Part shown: in pieces, positions 18,978-30,000 of the stretch
How positions within the stretch are numbered: position 1 is the stretch's first letter
Layout: every line of letters starts with the position of its first letter
Assembly (NCBI GenBank): GCA_030654195.1
Contig: JAURXV010000153.1
Span: 1-51,928, forward strand
Direction of reading: 5' to 3'
DNA from: Syntrophales bacterium
GTDB taxonomy: Bacteria > Desulfobacterota > Syntrophia > Syntrophales > UBA5619
Length of the DNA: 51,928 bases
Made by a program: the position numbers and the translations under genes
Notes under the pieces: model-generated
What the model was told of the DNA's origin: nothing
Database searches by the model: none
What the model saw: only the letters and a program-made list of their open reading frames with translations

Positions 18978-19079
18978 CTTCTGTCCTTCTTAAGCAAGCT
19001 CAATAAAGTTATCGCCATTATAAAGCGCCTCCTCGGCGTGGGTCGCTCATACATGGTTTTTTCTTTAGCTCCTTCTATT

Positions 19080-20084
19080 CTATCCCTTTTGGGTCTGTCC
19101 ATCCTTCCTTTTTCTGAAATCCAGATGGTTATAAGCGCGGATTACCTGCTGCACGAGCGGATGCCTGACCACATCCAGTTCAGAGAAGTGGACGAAACGG
19201 ATGCCATCGGTCTTGCGGAGGAGCCTCTCGGCTTCGACGAGGCCGGACAGCTTGTCCGTCGGGAGATCGATCTGCGTCACATCTCCGGTAATGACCGCCT
19301 TCGAACCGTATCCGAGCCTCGTCAGGAACATCTTCATCTGTTCCGAGGTCGTATTCTGGGCCTCATCGAGGATGACGAAGGAGTCGTTCAAGGTTCGGCC
19401 TCTCATGAAGGCGAGAGGCGCTACCTCGATCACCCCTTTGTGGATCAGGGCCGAGGCGCGGTCAAAATCGATCATGTCAAAGAGGGCGTCATAAAGGGGC
19501 CGCAAATAGGGGTTGATCTTTTCCGCGAGGTCTCCAGGTAGAAATCCAAGCTTTTCACCGGCTTCGACGGCTGGTCTGGCCAGGGAAATGCGGTTGACCT
19601 TTTTTTCAAGCAGTGCGGAAATGGCCATGGCCATCGCCAGATAGGTCTTGCCCGTTCCCGCCGGTCCGATGCCGAAGACCATATCCGAGCTCCGGATTGC
19701 GTCGATGTAGGATTTCTGTGCGATGCTCTTGGGGGTGATGACCCGTTTCTTGGATGAAATGAATACTGTATCCAGAAAGATCCGCTGCAGATCCGCGGTG
19801 GAGTCTTCGGAAAGGATCCGATGGGCGTACTCGATATCCGCCGGAAAGAGCGGGTATCCCTTCCCCGATATTTGATACAATTGCGACAGCAGATTCCGGA
19901 TATGGAGGACGGAGATGCGGTCGCCGTTGATGGAGACCGCATTTCCCCGAATCACAAGATTGACCGCCGCGAGCTTCTCGATGAGTCTGATGTTTCTGTC
20001 CTGCTCTCCACAGATATTGCGCAGGGTTTCATTGTTAAAAAAATCGACACGCTCAACTATGCCTGTTTTCGTCGTTTTTTTCAA
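19080..20084 (-). CDS. ybeZ: PhoH family ATPase (YbeZ/PhoL)
   Basis: This cytoplasmic P-loop ATPase is linked genetically with YbeY and RNA metabolism. The 334 residues carry Walker A GPAGTGKTYLA (about residues 138-148) and Walker B DSFVILDEAQNTT. The family-typical RPAVEAGEKLGFLPGD and TRLGYGSKAVITGD segments are present. The start is TTG with GGAGG six bases upstream; no ATG is better placed. It lies in the minus-strand series small membrane protein, M16, M16, phoH, ybeY. Confidence 0.94.
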   Translation of the reverse strand: MKKTTKTGIVERVDFFNNETLRNICGEQDRNIRLIEKLAAVNLVIRGNAVSINGDRISVLHIRNLLSQLYQISGKGYPLFPADIEYAHRILSEDSTADLQRIFLDTVFISSKKRVITPKSIAQKSYIDAIRSSDMVFGIGPAGTGKTYLAMAMAISALLEKKVNRISLARPAVEAGEKLGFLPGDLAEKINPYLRPLYDALFDMIDFDRASALIHKGVIEVAPLAFMRGRTLNDSFVILDEAQNTTSEQMKMFLTRLGYGSKAVITGDVTQIDLPTDKLSGLVEAERLLRKTDGIRFVHFSELDVVRHPLVQQVIRAYNHLDFRKRKDGQTQKG

Positions 20085-20142
20085 ATGGCCTCCATCCTTT
20101 GTGGCACGGTTTCACCGCATGATCACCACGAATGTCTTGTAA

Positions 20143-20162
20143 GGGCGCGATTAATCGCGCCC
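20143..20162. repeat. 20-bp perfect palindrome
   Basis: GGGCGCGATT is followed directly by its complement AATCGCGCCC. It lies in the 94-bp gap between the second M16 gene and phoH and could fold in either transcript. It is unrelated to the GGGGACA palindromes. Without a T-run it is unlikely to terminate transcription. Confidence 0.85.
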
Positions 20163-20178
20163 CTACCTGTTACAGGCT

Positions 20179-21612
20179 CTAAAAGGTTGCTTCAATTCGG
20201 GAAACTTTTCCGAATATTGATGCAACCTCCCGATAAACATCTTCGTTTCCGACAATCAGCAGGATCGCCCTCTCCGGGCTAAGCCCTATCGCCGCGTCCC
20301 GGATATCCGCTGCATTCACTTTTTCGATCTTAGGGCGATAGGTAAGGAGATAGTCCTCGGACAGATCCTCATATTCGATCATCAGTTGCTGAGAGGCGAT
20401 CTTCTCCGCAGAGGTGAAGGAAAAAATGAAACTGTTCAGGATCGCCTTCTTCGCCCCTTCCAATTCCTCGGTAGAAACGGGTTTCTGCCCGATCTCCCGG
20501 AGGATCTTCTCTATCCGGGAGACCACCTTGACGGTGGACGCGGATTTCGTCAGTGCATAGGCGCCGAACAGACCATAATCCCCCTTTGCTTTGTAAAAAC
20601 TGCCCGTGCTGTAGGCTAGACCAAGATGGGTCCGAATTTCCTGAAAAATCCGGGAACGGAATCCTCCGCTCCCGACGATGAAGTCCAGAACCTTAAAAGG
20701 ATAGAATTGGGCATCCCTTTTGGCAGGCGCCAGCCAGCCGAAAATGGCGATGGATTGTGGTACATCCTTGGTCAGGAAATAAATTCCACCGTCCTGTTGC
20801 CGGGGAAGGGGAGGGGTTTCCGGTCTCCTTTCCGATGAGCTCCAGCCTCCGAGATAACGCTCGATCAGGAGTTTGGCTTCCGGAATATCGATATCTCCGC
20901 TGATGGATATCATCACATTCTCCGGATGATAGAAGAGCTTGTGGCAGAGAAGCAGGTCATCCCGTTGGATCGAACGGATGGACGCGGATGTGGTCACCCT
21001 TCCGCGGGGACTTCCCTCATGCATGAGACGTCCGAACTCCCGGAAGGCGAGTTTCTGCGGATCATCTATAATCCGCCGCAGCTCCTCCAATTTTAGATCC
21101 TTCGCCAAGGTCAGCTTCATCTCCTCGAAAGAGGGCTGTGTCAGAATCCGGGAAAAGAGATCGAATCCTCGGTCCAGATCCTTCTTCAGTACCGAAAAAG
21201 ATAAGATGCCGGAGTCGCGATTCACGGTGGTATCAAACGTGGCAGCCATCGATTCCAAGGTTTCATCCACGGCATTCCCGCTCATGCCTGCGATCCCCCC
21301 GGTCTTCATCATGATGGCCGTCAGTTCGGCAAGCCCTTCCCGGCCGGCCGGGTCATACATGCTGCCGGTTCTGACGACAACCTTGATCTTTACCAGAGGA
21401 AGTTCCTTATCGGGAAGGATGTAGAGGACCAGGCCGTTTTCGAGCCGGAGTCGTTGTGTCCGAGGTGGTTCGAATGAGAGGGGTTTGTAGCGGATGCGAT
21501 TCGGGTCAGGCAGAGCTATGGGCGATGCGGCGGAGGCGATTCCGATAGAACCAAAAATCAAAGCCAGCGAGATGATCATCCGAAACGGGTTGTGAAAAAA
21601 TTTCTGTTTCAT
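20179..21612 (-). CDS. M16 family peptidase-like protein, zinc motif lost
   Basis: This protein has the M16 (insulinase/processing peptidase) fold but lacks the HxxEH zinc site: the aligned position reads GLAELTAIMMKTGG. The C-terminal R/Y segment RTHLGLAYSTGSFY, typical of M16 substrate binding, is retained. The 477 residues start with a signal peptide ending near SIGIASAASP, so it is periplasmic. It begins four bases after the stop of the active M16 gene, which implies coupled synthesis. In M16B families such as mitochondrial processing peptidase and bacterial pairs, an inactive subunit dimerises with an active one, and that is the likely role here. Confidence 0.88.
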   Translation of the reverse strand: MKQKFFHNPFRMIISLALIFGSIGIASAASPIALPDPNRIRYKPLSFEPPRTQRLRLENGLVLYILPDKELPLVKIKVVVRTGSMYDPAGREGLAELTAIMMKTGGIAGMSGNAVDETLESMAATFDTTVNRDSGILSFSVLKKDLDRGFDLFSRILTQPSFEEMKLTLAKDLKLEELRRIIDDPQKLAFREFGRLMHEGSPRGRVTTSASIRSIQRDDLLLCHKLFYHPENVMISISGDIDIPEAKLLIERYLGGWSSSERRPETPPLPRQQDGGIYFLTKDVPQSIAIFGWLAPAKRDAQFYPFKVLDFIVGSGGFRSRIFQEIRTHLGLAYSTGSFYKAKGDYGLFGAYALTKSASTVKVVSRIEKILREIGQKPVSTEELEGAKKAILNSFIFSFTSAEKIASQQLMIEYEDLSEDYLLTYRPKIEKVNAADIRDAAIGLSPERAILLIVGNEDVYREVASIFGKVSRIEATF

Positions 21613-21615
21613 CGT

Positions 21616-23166
21616 TCAGCGTTTCTTGGTCAGGGTCGCGACCGTCCGATTTTCCGGCGTCAAATAGGTTCTGGCCGCCTGCAGTATATCGTCCGCCGTA
21701 ATCCTGTCAATGGTGGTGGTGTATTCGGCAAGGTAGCGATAATCACCCAGCAACGCCTCATAATAGGAGAGCATCCCGGCAAGGCCGGCATTTGAATCGA
21801 GTCCCCGGATGAAATCCGCCCGGATCTGATTTTTTACCTTTTCCAGCTCAGATTCGGAAATGGGTTCTCGCTGAAGCCTTTCGATTTCCCGATCGATCGC
21901 CTGTTCCAGCTCGCCCAGTGTATGAGGGTGGCGTGGTGTGGCAAAAATAACAAACTGATTTGGATAGCGCGAACCGGGTACGCCATTTGACGCCTGAATG
22001 GTTTCTGCCAGCCCTTGTTCTTGAACAAGGATTTTGAAAAGCCGTGAGGTCCGTCCCTTCGTGAGAATGGACTCGATCATATCGAAGAGGTAATCATCAA
22101 AAACCGGGGGAGGCGGTTTGTGGTAGCCGAGGATCATCTGCGGCTCCGCGTCAAAAATCACTTCAACCCTTCTTTCTCCTGACTGGCGCGGTTCTTCCGT
22201 GATTGGAGGAGACGCAAGCTTCTGTGCGGGGATCCGGCTGAAATATTTTTCGACAATCTTCAGAGCGGTGGACGGCTGGAGATCCCCGACCATCGCAATG
22301 ACCGTATTGTTGGGTGCATGCATATCCCGGAAGTACTTAGTCATGTAGGCAATATCGAGGTAACGCATGTCAGACGGCCAGCCCAGAATCGGCCGCCGAT
22401 AGGGATGGGAGATAAATGCGGCGGCCAGATAGCTTTCGAGAAGCTTGCCCTCCGGATCCGATTCGGAGCGCTGCCTCCTCTCCTCCATGACGACATCCCG
22501 CTCGGTGTAAAATTCGCGGAATACAGGATGAACCATCCGGTCGGCCTCGATTCTGGCCCAGAGTTCGATCCGGTTGGCGGGGATGCTGACCTGATACGTG
22601 GTCAGGTCCTGGCCTGTAGAGGCATTCAGACCGACCGCGCCGTTTTCTGAGTAGAGACGGTCGATCTCGTTCGATAGGATAAGGCGCCGCTGTCGCTTCT
22701 GAAGCTTGGTCAATTGATCGGTCAGGCGTGCGACAAGCGGAGAACGGGCCGCTTTGCCTTTCGCCTTTTCACGATCGAGGGCGGTACCCACCCGTTCGAG
22801 CCGGATCATGATTTTTTTTTCTGCAGCGTAATTCCGGGTTCCGATGGTTCTCGTTCCCTTGAACATCATATGTTCCAACAGATGGGCCGTCCCGGTCTTT
22901 CCGTCCGTCTCATCCACGGCTCCTGCCCGATAACGGATATAAATGGCCACCGTGGGGCTGAGATGCCTCTCCAGCACGAGCAGCCGGATACCATTCTTTA
23001 ACGTAAAGGTTTGAACCTTTTCCGCCAGCTCATAGGGAAAAAGGGGGGAAGGGAGAAGCAGCAGCAGCAGGAAGAAGAGAATTCCCAGCGTTGTTAAGAC
23101 GGCGTGCGGGGTGAATTGCAATTTTCTGAAACGACGAAGCCGGAGAAAGGATGAATTATTTCTCAT
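21616..23166 (-). CDS. M16 family zinc metallopeptidase, active subunit
   Basis: This periplasmic or membrane-anchored metallopeptidase keeps the inverted zinc motif HLLEH (His95, Glu98, His99) in GTAHLLEHMMFKGT. A downstream acidic segment (SENGAVGLNASTGQD) should provide the third ligand. It has 516 residues with a strongly hydrophobic N-terminal segment at residues 22-46 (signal or anchor). It overlaps the preceding small membrane protein gene by 11 bases and is coupled to the inactive paralogue downstream. The substrate is unknown. A charged insertion around residues 120-160 is larger than in minimal members. Confidence 0.92.
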   Translation of the reverse strand: MRNNSSFLRLRRFRKLQFTPHAVLTTLGILFFLLLLLLPSPLFPYELAEKVQTFTLKNGIRLLVLERHLSPTVAIYIRYRAGAVDETDGKTGTAHLLEHMMFKGTRTIGTRNYAAEKKIMIRLERVGTALDREKAKGKAARSPLVARLTDQLTKLQKRQRRLILSNEIDRLYSENGAVGLNASTGQDLTTYQVSIPANRIELWARIEADRMVHPVFREFYTERDVVMEERRQRSESDPEGKLLESYLAAAFISHPYRRPILGWPSDMRYLDIAYMTKYFRDMHAPNNTVIAMVGDLQPSTALKIVEKYFSRIPAQKLASPPITEEPRQSGERRVEVIFDAEPQMILGYHKPPPPVFDDYLFDMIESILTKGRTSRLFKILVQEQGLAETIQASNGVPGSRYPNQFVIFATPRHPHTLGELEQAIDREIERLQREPISESELEKVKNQIRADFIRGLDSNAGLAGMLSYYEALLGDYRYLAEYTTTIDRITADDILQAARTYLTPENRTVATLTKKR

Positions 23167-23395
23167 CGGGATGATTCTTCTCCAACGAAAGATGTGCGTG
23201 AACTTGAAAAGCAGGATAGATGATTCCGACGATACTCACCAGAATCATCAGACTGGCAGAAAAAAAATACATGATGAATTCCAATGGGTTTGTGAGATGA
23301 AACGCACCAACCAGATTCCCGATACCAAAGAAGAGAAAAAAGAGAGAAAAAAAGGCGATCAGGATCATTTTCCCCCACCAGAGGCCTGAACCCAT
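23156..23395 (-). CDS. Small membrane protein of unknown function
   Basis: The 79-residue protein has two predicted membrane helices, at about residues 9-31 and 39-64, and a short charged tail (SLEKNHPDEK). I do not recognise a family. The ATG at 23395 has AAAGGAG nine bases upstream and is preferred to a TTG eleven codons earlier, which lies across that ribosome site. The end overlaps the start of the active M16 gene, so the two are likely translated together, suggesting a role at the membrane with the peptidase pair. Confidence 0.7.
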   Translation of the reverse strand: MGSGLWWGKMILIAFFSLFFLFFGIGNLVGAFHLTNPLEFIMYFFSASLMILVSIVGIIYPAFQVHAHLSLEKNHPDEK

Positions 23396-23627
23396 GGACT
23401 TTTTCTCCTTTGAAGGGATGGGGTTCAAAATAAGGTGACGACGAGATCCGCTTGTGCCGTCGTATCTGTTCGCTGGAAAGTCAATCTCCAGAAAAGTTGG
23501 TCCTCAAACTGGTGACGCCCACCACAGGACCCTGTCGTTCTTTTAATGTTGCAATCCAGCATCACGATTCACTAACGGGCAAAGCAGACCCGTCGTCGAT
23601 TCTTTATACCCATATCCATACCGGTTG

Positions 23628-24992
23628 TCAAGTCTCTTCCGGCTGAAGCGGAATTCGCGTCATCCGTTTCAGACTCTGATAGATGGGATGGGTCAGGGAG
23701 GCGCTTTTACAGGGAAGGAGCGTATTGTTCTGGAAAAGAGGCTCCTCTGCGATCGGGTAGCGTGAGCAGGCCACAGCGTCGCGCCACAGGTCCGTTCCCG
23801 GGATCGGGGAATATTCGGCAAGGATCGGACGCGCCCCGGACGATTGCACATGGTGGATACTCTCCTTGACCTCATCCGCTGGTTGTCCCGGTAGGCCGCA
23901 GAGGATATAGATTCCGATATCCTGGGATCGATAGCCGGCCCGCTTCAAATGACCGATGGCCTCGACCAATTCGTTGTTGCTGACCTTCCCACCGGTATAT
24001 TTCTGTCGAATCAGATCGGAGGTTTCAAATCCGAAACGGATCGTTCGGAAGCCGCCCCTATTCAAGAGAACGCTCAACTCCGGCGTGATCTCCCGCAGAT
24101 GAAGGCCGTTCGGACAGTGGAATTGAACCGGCAATCTTCTCCGGACTATTTCCTGCAACAACGGGATCGCCATTTCCTGGGCATCCACCAGCAGGGCGTC
24201 ATCATAGAAAGAGAAGTTATGGACTCCGAACCGGGTATGCCAGAACGCGATTTCATCCGCGACGAGAATGGGATCCCGTTTGCGAAACGAAGGGTTCAGA
24301 AGGTGGGATGCACAGTAACTGCACCGGTAGGGACAACCCCGCGAGGTCAGGAGCGGGACGTAATTCAACGGACGGATCAGATCAAAGGCAGGGTAGGGGT
24401 ATGAATCGAGATTTTGTTCGTCGGGAAGGAGAGGCATATTCATTCCCAAGAGATCCTTCAAAAGGGGAGGGAGAGATGATTCTCCCGGTCCGGGAAGGCA
24501 GAAATCCGCGCCGGACAGGGGGGCATGCTGCGGGCAGAGGGTCACATAATTCCCGCCCAGAACAACAGGTACGGCGGGATAGGTCGTCTTGACCAGGGAG
24601 ACGGCGTCGAAGAGACCGGGATACCAGTATGTCATCATCGATGTGATCATGATGAGGTCAGGTCTGGAGATCGCCTTCAAGGCGTTCTGGAAAGCGCGGG
24701 GGGTCATACCATAACGGTGGAAATTCCGGGGAACCGATTTCAGCGGAGGCGGCTTCGGGATTCGTTCCGCCGCGTAGGATCCCTCTCCGGAAGGTTTTCT
24801 TTTGGGCATTGTGATATGAGGCTCATGGCGCATGGCCGGATCATCCGAATCAAGACAATCTATAAATGTGATATGGACTCCATGGATCCGGAGCAGGGAC
24901 GCCAGGGAAAGAAGCCCGAGCGGCTTGTACCAGAGATCATATGCGGAAAAATCATAGATCCAGGGGTTGATGAGGAGGATGTGGCGTTCCAT
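23628..24992 (-). CDS. B12-binding-type radical SAM protein
   Basis: The N-terminal third resembles a cobalamin-binding domain (HILLINPWIYD, then VVLGGNYVTLCPQHA and GPGESSLPPLL), as in the B12-dependent radical SAM group. The 4Fe-4S motif CxxxCxxC is seen at Cys220, Cys224 and Cys227 (SRGCPYRCSYC), followed by Elp3-like segments (FYDDALLVD, FRTIRFGFETSD, YILCGLPGQP). The length is 454 residues. No classical DxHxxG cobalamin motif is apparent, so B12 use is uncertain. No substrate genes adjoin it, and the product cannot be inferred. It is divergent from dtd, separated by a copy of the 27-bp palindrome. Confidence 0.88.
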   Translation of the reverse strand: MERHILLINPWIYDFSAYDLWYKPLGLLSLASLLRIHGVHITFIDCLDSDDPAMRHEPHITMPKRKPSGEGSYAAERIPKPPPLKSVPRNFHRYGMTPRAFQNALKAISRPDLIMITSMMTYWYPGLFDAVSLVKTTYPAVPVVLGGNYVTLCPQHAPLSGADFCLPGPGESSLPPLLKDLLGMNMPLLPDEQNLDSYPYPAFDLIRPLNYVPLLTSRGCPYRCSYCASHLLNPSFRKRDPILVADEIAFWHTRFGVHNFSFYDDALLVDAQEMAIPLLQEIVRRRLPVQFHCPNGLHLREITPELSVLLNRGGFRTIRFGFETSDLIRQKYTGGKVSNNELVEAIGHLKRAGYRSQDIGIYILCGLPGQPADEVKESIHHVQSSGARPILAEYSPIPGTDLWRDAVACSRYPIAEEPLFQNNTLLPCKSASLTHPIYQSLKRMTRIPLQPEET

Positions 24993-25032
24993 GATGAAAA
25001 GCTAACACATCTTCGCCGGCGTGACAATAGAC

Positions 25033-25059
25033 GGGGACACCTTGCCGCAAGGTGTCCCC
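25033..25059. repeat. 27-bp GGGGACA palindrome, intergenic copy (C centre)
   Basis: Two perfect 13-bp arms, GGGGACACCTTGC and its complement, surround one C. It lies between the divergent radical SAM and dtd genes. Its right flank (CCATAC) is shared with the copy at 43505. Confidence 0.95.
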
Positions 25060-25071
25060 CATACAAATAAC

Positions 25072-25100
25072 TTGAAGCCGGCTTGGTTTGTTGCTAACAT
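25072..25100 (+). promoter_or_regulatory. Candidate promoter of dtd-guaB-dnaE
   Basis: TTGAAG, a 17-base spacer and TAACAT lie 24 bases ahead of the dtd start codon. The hexamers each match consensus at four positions. The location at the head of the operon supports it. Confidence 0.4.
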
Positions 25101-25124
25101 GCCGCTCCCAATAAGGCGGGTTTC

Positions 25125-25574
25125 ATGCGTTCAGTGGTGCAGAGGGTAGACAGAGCGAAAGTCCTCATCGGAGACCAGCGGATATCCGGAATCGGTCGGG
25201 GCCTTCTGGTCCTTCTCGGGATTGAGCAGGGGGATCGGGAAAGCGATGCGGATTATCTGGCCGAAAAGATCATGAATCTCCGAATTTTTGAGGACGAAAG
25301 CGGCAAAATGAACCTCTCCCTGCTCGATATACGGGGGGAGATGCTTGTTGTTTCCCAGTTTACCCTCCTCGGGGATTGCCGGAGGGGCCGAAGGCCCTCA
25401 TTTACGACAGCGGAGAGCCCGGACCGCGCCCGGATGCTCTGCGATCACTTTGTCTTCCGGACAAGGGAAAAAATTGGCCATGTCGCCGAGGGCGCATTTC
25501 AGGCCCTGATGTTCATCGAACTGGTCAATAACGGGCCGGTTACGATGCTTTTGGACAGTAGACGGTTTTTTTAG
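25125..25574 (+). CDS. dtd: D-aminoacyl-tRNA deacylase
   Basis: DTD hydrolyses D-aminoacyl-tRNAs and mischarged Gly-tRNA(Ala). The 149 residues contain the two family motifs: SQFTLLGD around residue 76 and the Gly-Pro motif NNGPVTMLLD near the C-terminus. The protein starts with the typical MRSVVQRV. guaB follows after 15 bases, and dnaE follows guaB by a single base, so the three form one transcription unit. Confidence 0.95.
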   Translation: MRSVVQRVDRAKVLIGDQRISGIGRGLLVLLGIEQGDRESDADYLAEKIMNLRIFEDESGKMNLSLLDIRGEMLVVSQFTLLGDCRRGRRPSFTTAESPDRARMLCDHFVFRTREKIGHVAEGAFQALMFIELVNNGPVTMLLDSRRFF

Positions 25575-27053
<1,479 letters not shown>

Positions 27054-27054
27054 C

Positions 27055-30000
27055 ATGAAACACGCCGATTTCGTTCATTTGCACGTTCACACTCAGTACA
27101 GCCTCCTCGACGGTACGATTCGTCTTGATGACCTTTTCCGAAAAGCGAAAGAGTATCAGATGCCCGCCGTGGCCATGACCGATCACGGCAATCTTTACGG
27201 TGCAATCGATTTCTATAAGCATGCCTATCAATACGGGATCAAACCGATCATCGGCTGCGAGCTGTACGTCGCACCGAAAAGCCGCCTCGACAAGACCGGT
27301 TATGGAACCGGGGAGACGGCGCACCACCTGATCGTACTTGCCCGGAACATGCAGGGATACCGAAATCTGATGAAATTATCGACCGCGGGATTTCTGGACG
27401 GTTTTTACTACCGACCGCGAATCGACAAGGAGATCCTTAAACAGCTCCATGAGGGGCTGATCGGTCTGAGCGCCTGCCTTCATGGCGAAATTTCAGCCCA
27501 TCTGCTCCGGGGAAATCCCGAAGAGGCCGATCGGACGGCGGAGCAATACCGGACAATTTTCGGTGAGGGGAATTACTTCATCGAAATCATGGAAAACGGC
27601 CTTCCCGAACAGAAGAAGGCCAACGAGGGGTTGATCGAACTAAGCCGCAGAATCGGGTTGCCTCTGGCGGCGACCAATGATTGCCATTATCTGAAACAGG
27701 AGGATGCCGAGGCGCATGAGGTCCTGCTTTGCATTCAAACGGGTAAGACCATTGAAGATTCAGACCGGATGCGGTTCGGGACCGATCAGTTCTATTTCCG
27801 CTCCCCCGACGAGATGATACGGCTGTTTTCATACTGCCCGGAGGCAATCGAGAATACGGTTAAAATCGCTGAAAAATGCAACCTTACCCTGGAATTTGGC
27901 AAGTTCTTCCTGCCCAATTTTGAGATCAATGCCGATGAAACGCTGGATGAACGCCTGAAAAAGGCGGCGATGGAAGGTCTCGCGATGATTCTGCCGAATA
28001 TCCTGAAGGGTCAGAAAGAAGATGAGAGGGGGACACCTTGCGGCAAGGTGTCCCCGGACGTCTATGAAAAAAGGCTCCATCAGGAGTTGGAGATGATCCG
28101 TTCGATGGGATTTGCGGGATATTTTCTCATTGTTGCCGATTTCATCGATTACGCCAGGAAGAAGCATATTCCGGTCGGACCCGGCAGAGGCTCGGCCGCC
28201 GGTAGCCTTGTCGCCTATGCGACCGGAATCACCGGTATCGATCCCATTCGGTATAACCTGTTTTTTGAAAGATTCCTCAATCCGGACCGGATCAGCATGC
28301 CGGATATCGATACCGATTTCTGTCCGGAGGGAAGGGATGAAATCATCCGTTATGTGACGGAAAAATACGGGAGCGACAAGGTAGCCCAGATCATCACCTT
28401 TGGGAAAATGCAGGCGAGGGCTGTCATCCGGGATGTCGGCAGGGCGTTGAGCATCCCCTACGGCGAGGTGGACCGCATCGCCAAACTGATTCCCAACGTC
28501 CTCAACATCAAATTAGAGGAGGCGATCAAGCGGGAACCCCGTCTTCAGGATGAACAGAAGGGCAATCCCCGAATCAAGAAACTTATCGACCTTTCCTTGG
28601 CGCTGGAAGGGTTGAATCGCCACTCTTCAACCCATGCGGCGGGGGTTGTGATCTCGGATCTACCCCTGGTGGACCGAATTCCGCTCTGTAAAAGCCCCAA
28701 GGAGGACGTCGTTACGCAGTTTTCGATGAACGATATCTCCGAGGTCGGGCTGACAAAATTCGATTTTCTCGGATTGAAAACCCTGACGGTCATCAAGGAC
28801 GCCCTCCGCTTTATTCGTGAGGGGCGGGGGATTGAGGTCGATCTTGTAAACCTTCAGCTGGATGACCGGGAGACCTATGAATTGCTCATGCGGGGCGATA
28901 CCGACGGGATTTTCCAGCTTGAAAGTTCAGGAATGAAAGACGTTCTGGTCCGGATGAAGCCGGACTGCATCGGGGATGTCATCGCGCTGATAGCGCTCTA
29001 TCGCCCCGGCCCCATGGACAATATTCCCGAATTCATCGCGAGAAAACAGGGTCGAACAAAGATCGTCTACGAGACGCCCGGACTGGAGGCGATTCTGAAG
29101 GAGACTTATGGAATTATCGTCTATCAGGAACAGGTGATGCAGATCGCCGTGGCCATCGGCGGCTATTCCCTCTCCGAGGCGGACACCCTCCGCAAGGTCA
29201 TGAGTAAGAAGAAGACCGAGGAAATGGAGCGGAAAGAAAAACCGAAGTTTCTGGAAGGCGCACGGAAGAAGAAGATCCCCGAAGTTAGGGCCGCAAAGAT
29301 ATGGGAACAGATGGAGACCTTTGGAAAATACGGTTTCAACAAATCACACAGCACCGCTTATGCGATCATTTCCTATCAGACGGCCTACCTGAAGGCCCAT
29401 TACCCGGCGGAATTCATGGCGGCGCTGCTGACCAGCGAAAAGGACAACCGGGACAAGATCATCAGCCATATCGGCAGTTGCCGTGAGATGGGGATCAATG
29501 TCCTTCCACCCGACATCAATGAATCGATGAGTGATTTTAGTATTGTGGGCGATAATATCCGTTTCGGACTTGCGGCGGTCAAAAATGTCGGCATCGGTGC
29601 GATCGAGTCGATCATTCACGTCCGGGAGGCTGCGGAACCATTCAGATCCATTGTCGATTTCTGCGATCGCGTCGATCCGCGAAAGGCGAACAAAAGGGTT
29701 GTCGAAAGTCTGATCAAGTGCGGAGCGTTCGATTCGACGGGCCACAAGCGTCGGCAACTGATGACCTTCTATGAAGAGATCATGGATAAGGCGCAGAAAC
29801 GCCAGCGGGAAAGGGCCTGCGGTCAGGCGAACCTGCTGGAGCAGTTCGAACAGAAAGAGCGTACCTCCCAAAACGGCGGACGTTCGGATGATGGCTTACC
29901 CGAGATCTCCGAGTGGGATCACAAGGAGCTTCTGGCGAACGAAAAGGAGACCATCGGTTTTTATATTACGGGACACCCGCTGTTGCGCTATGCGGAACGA

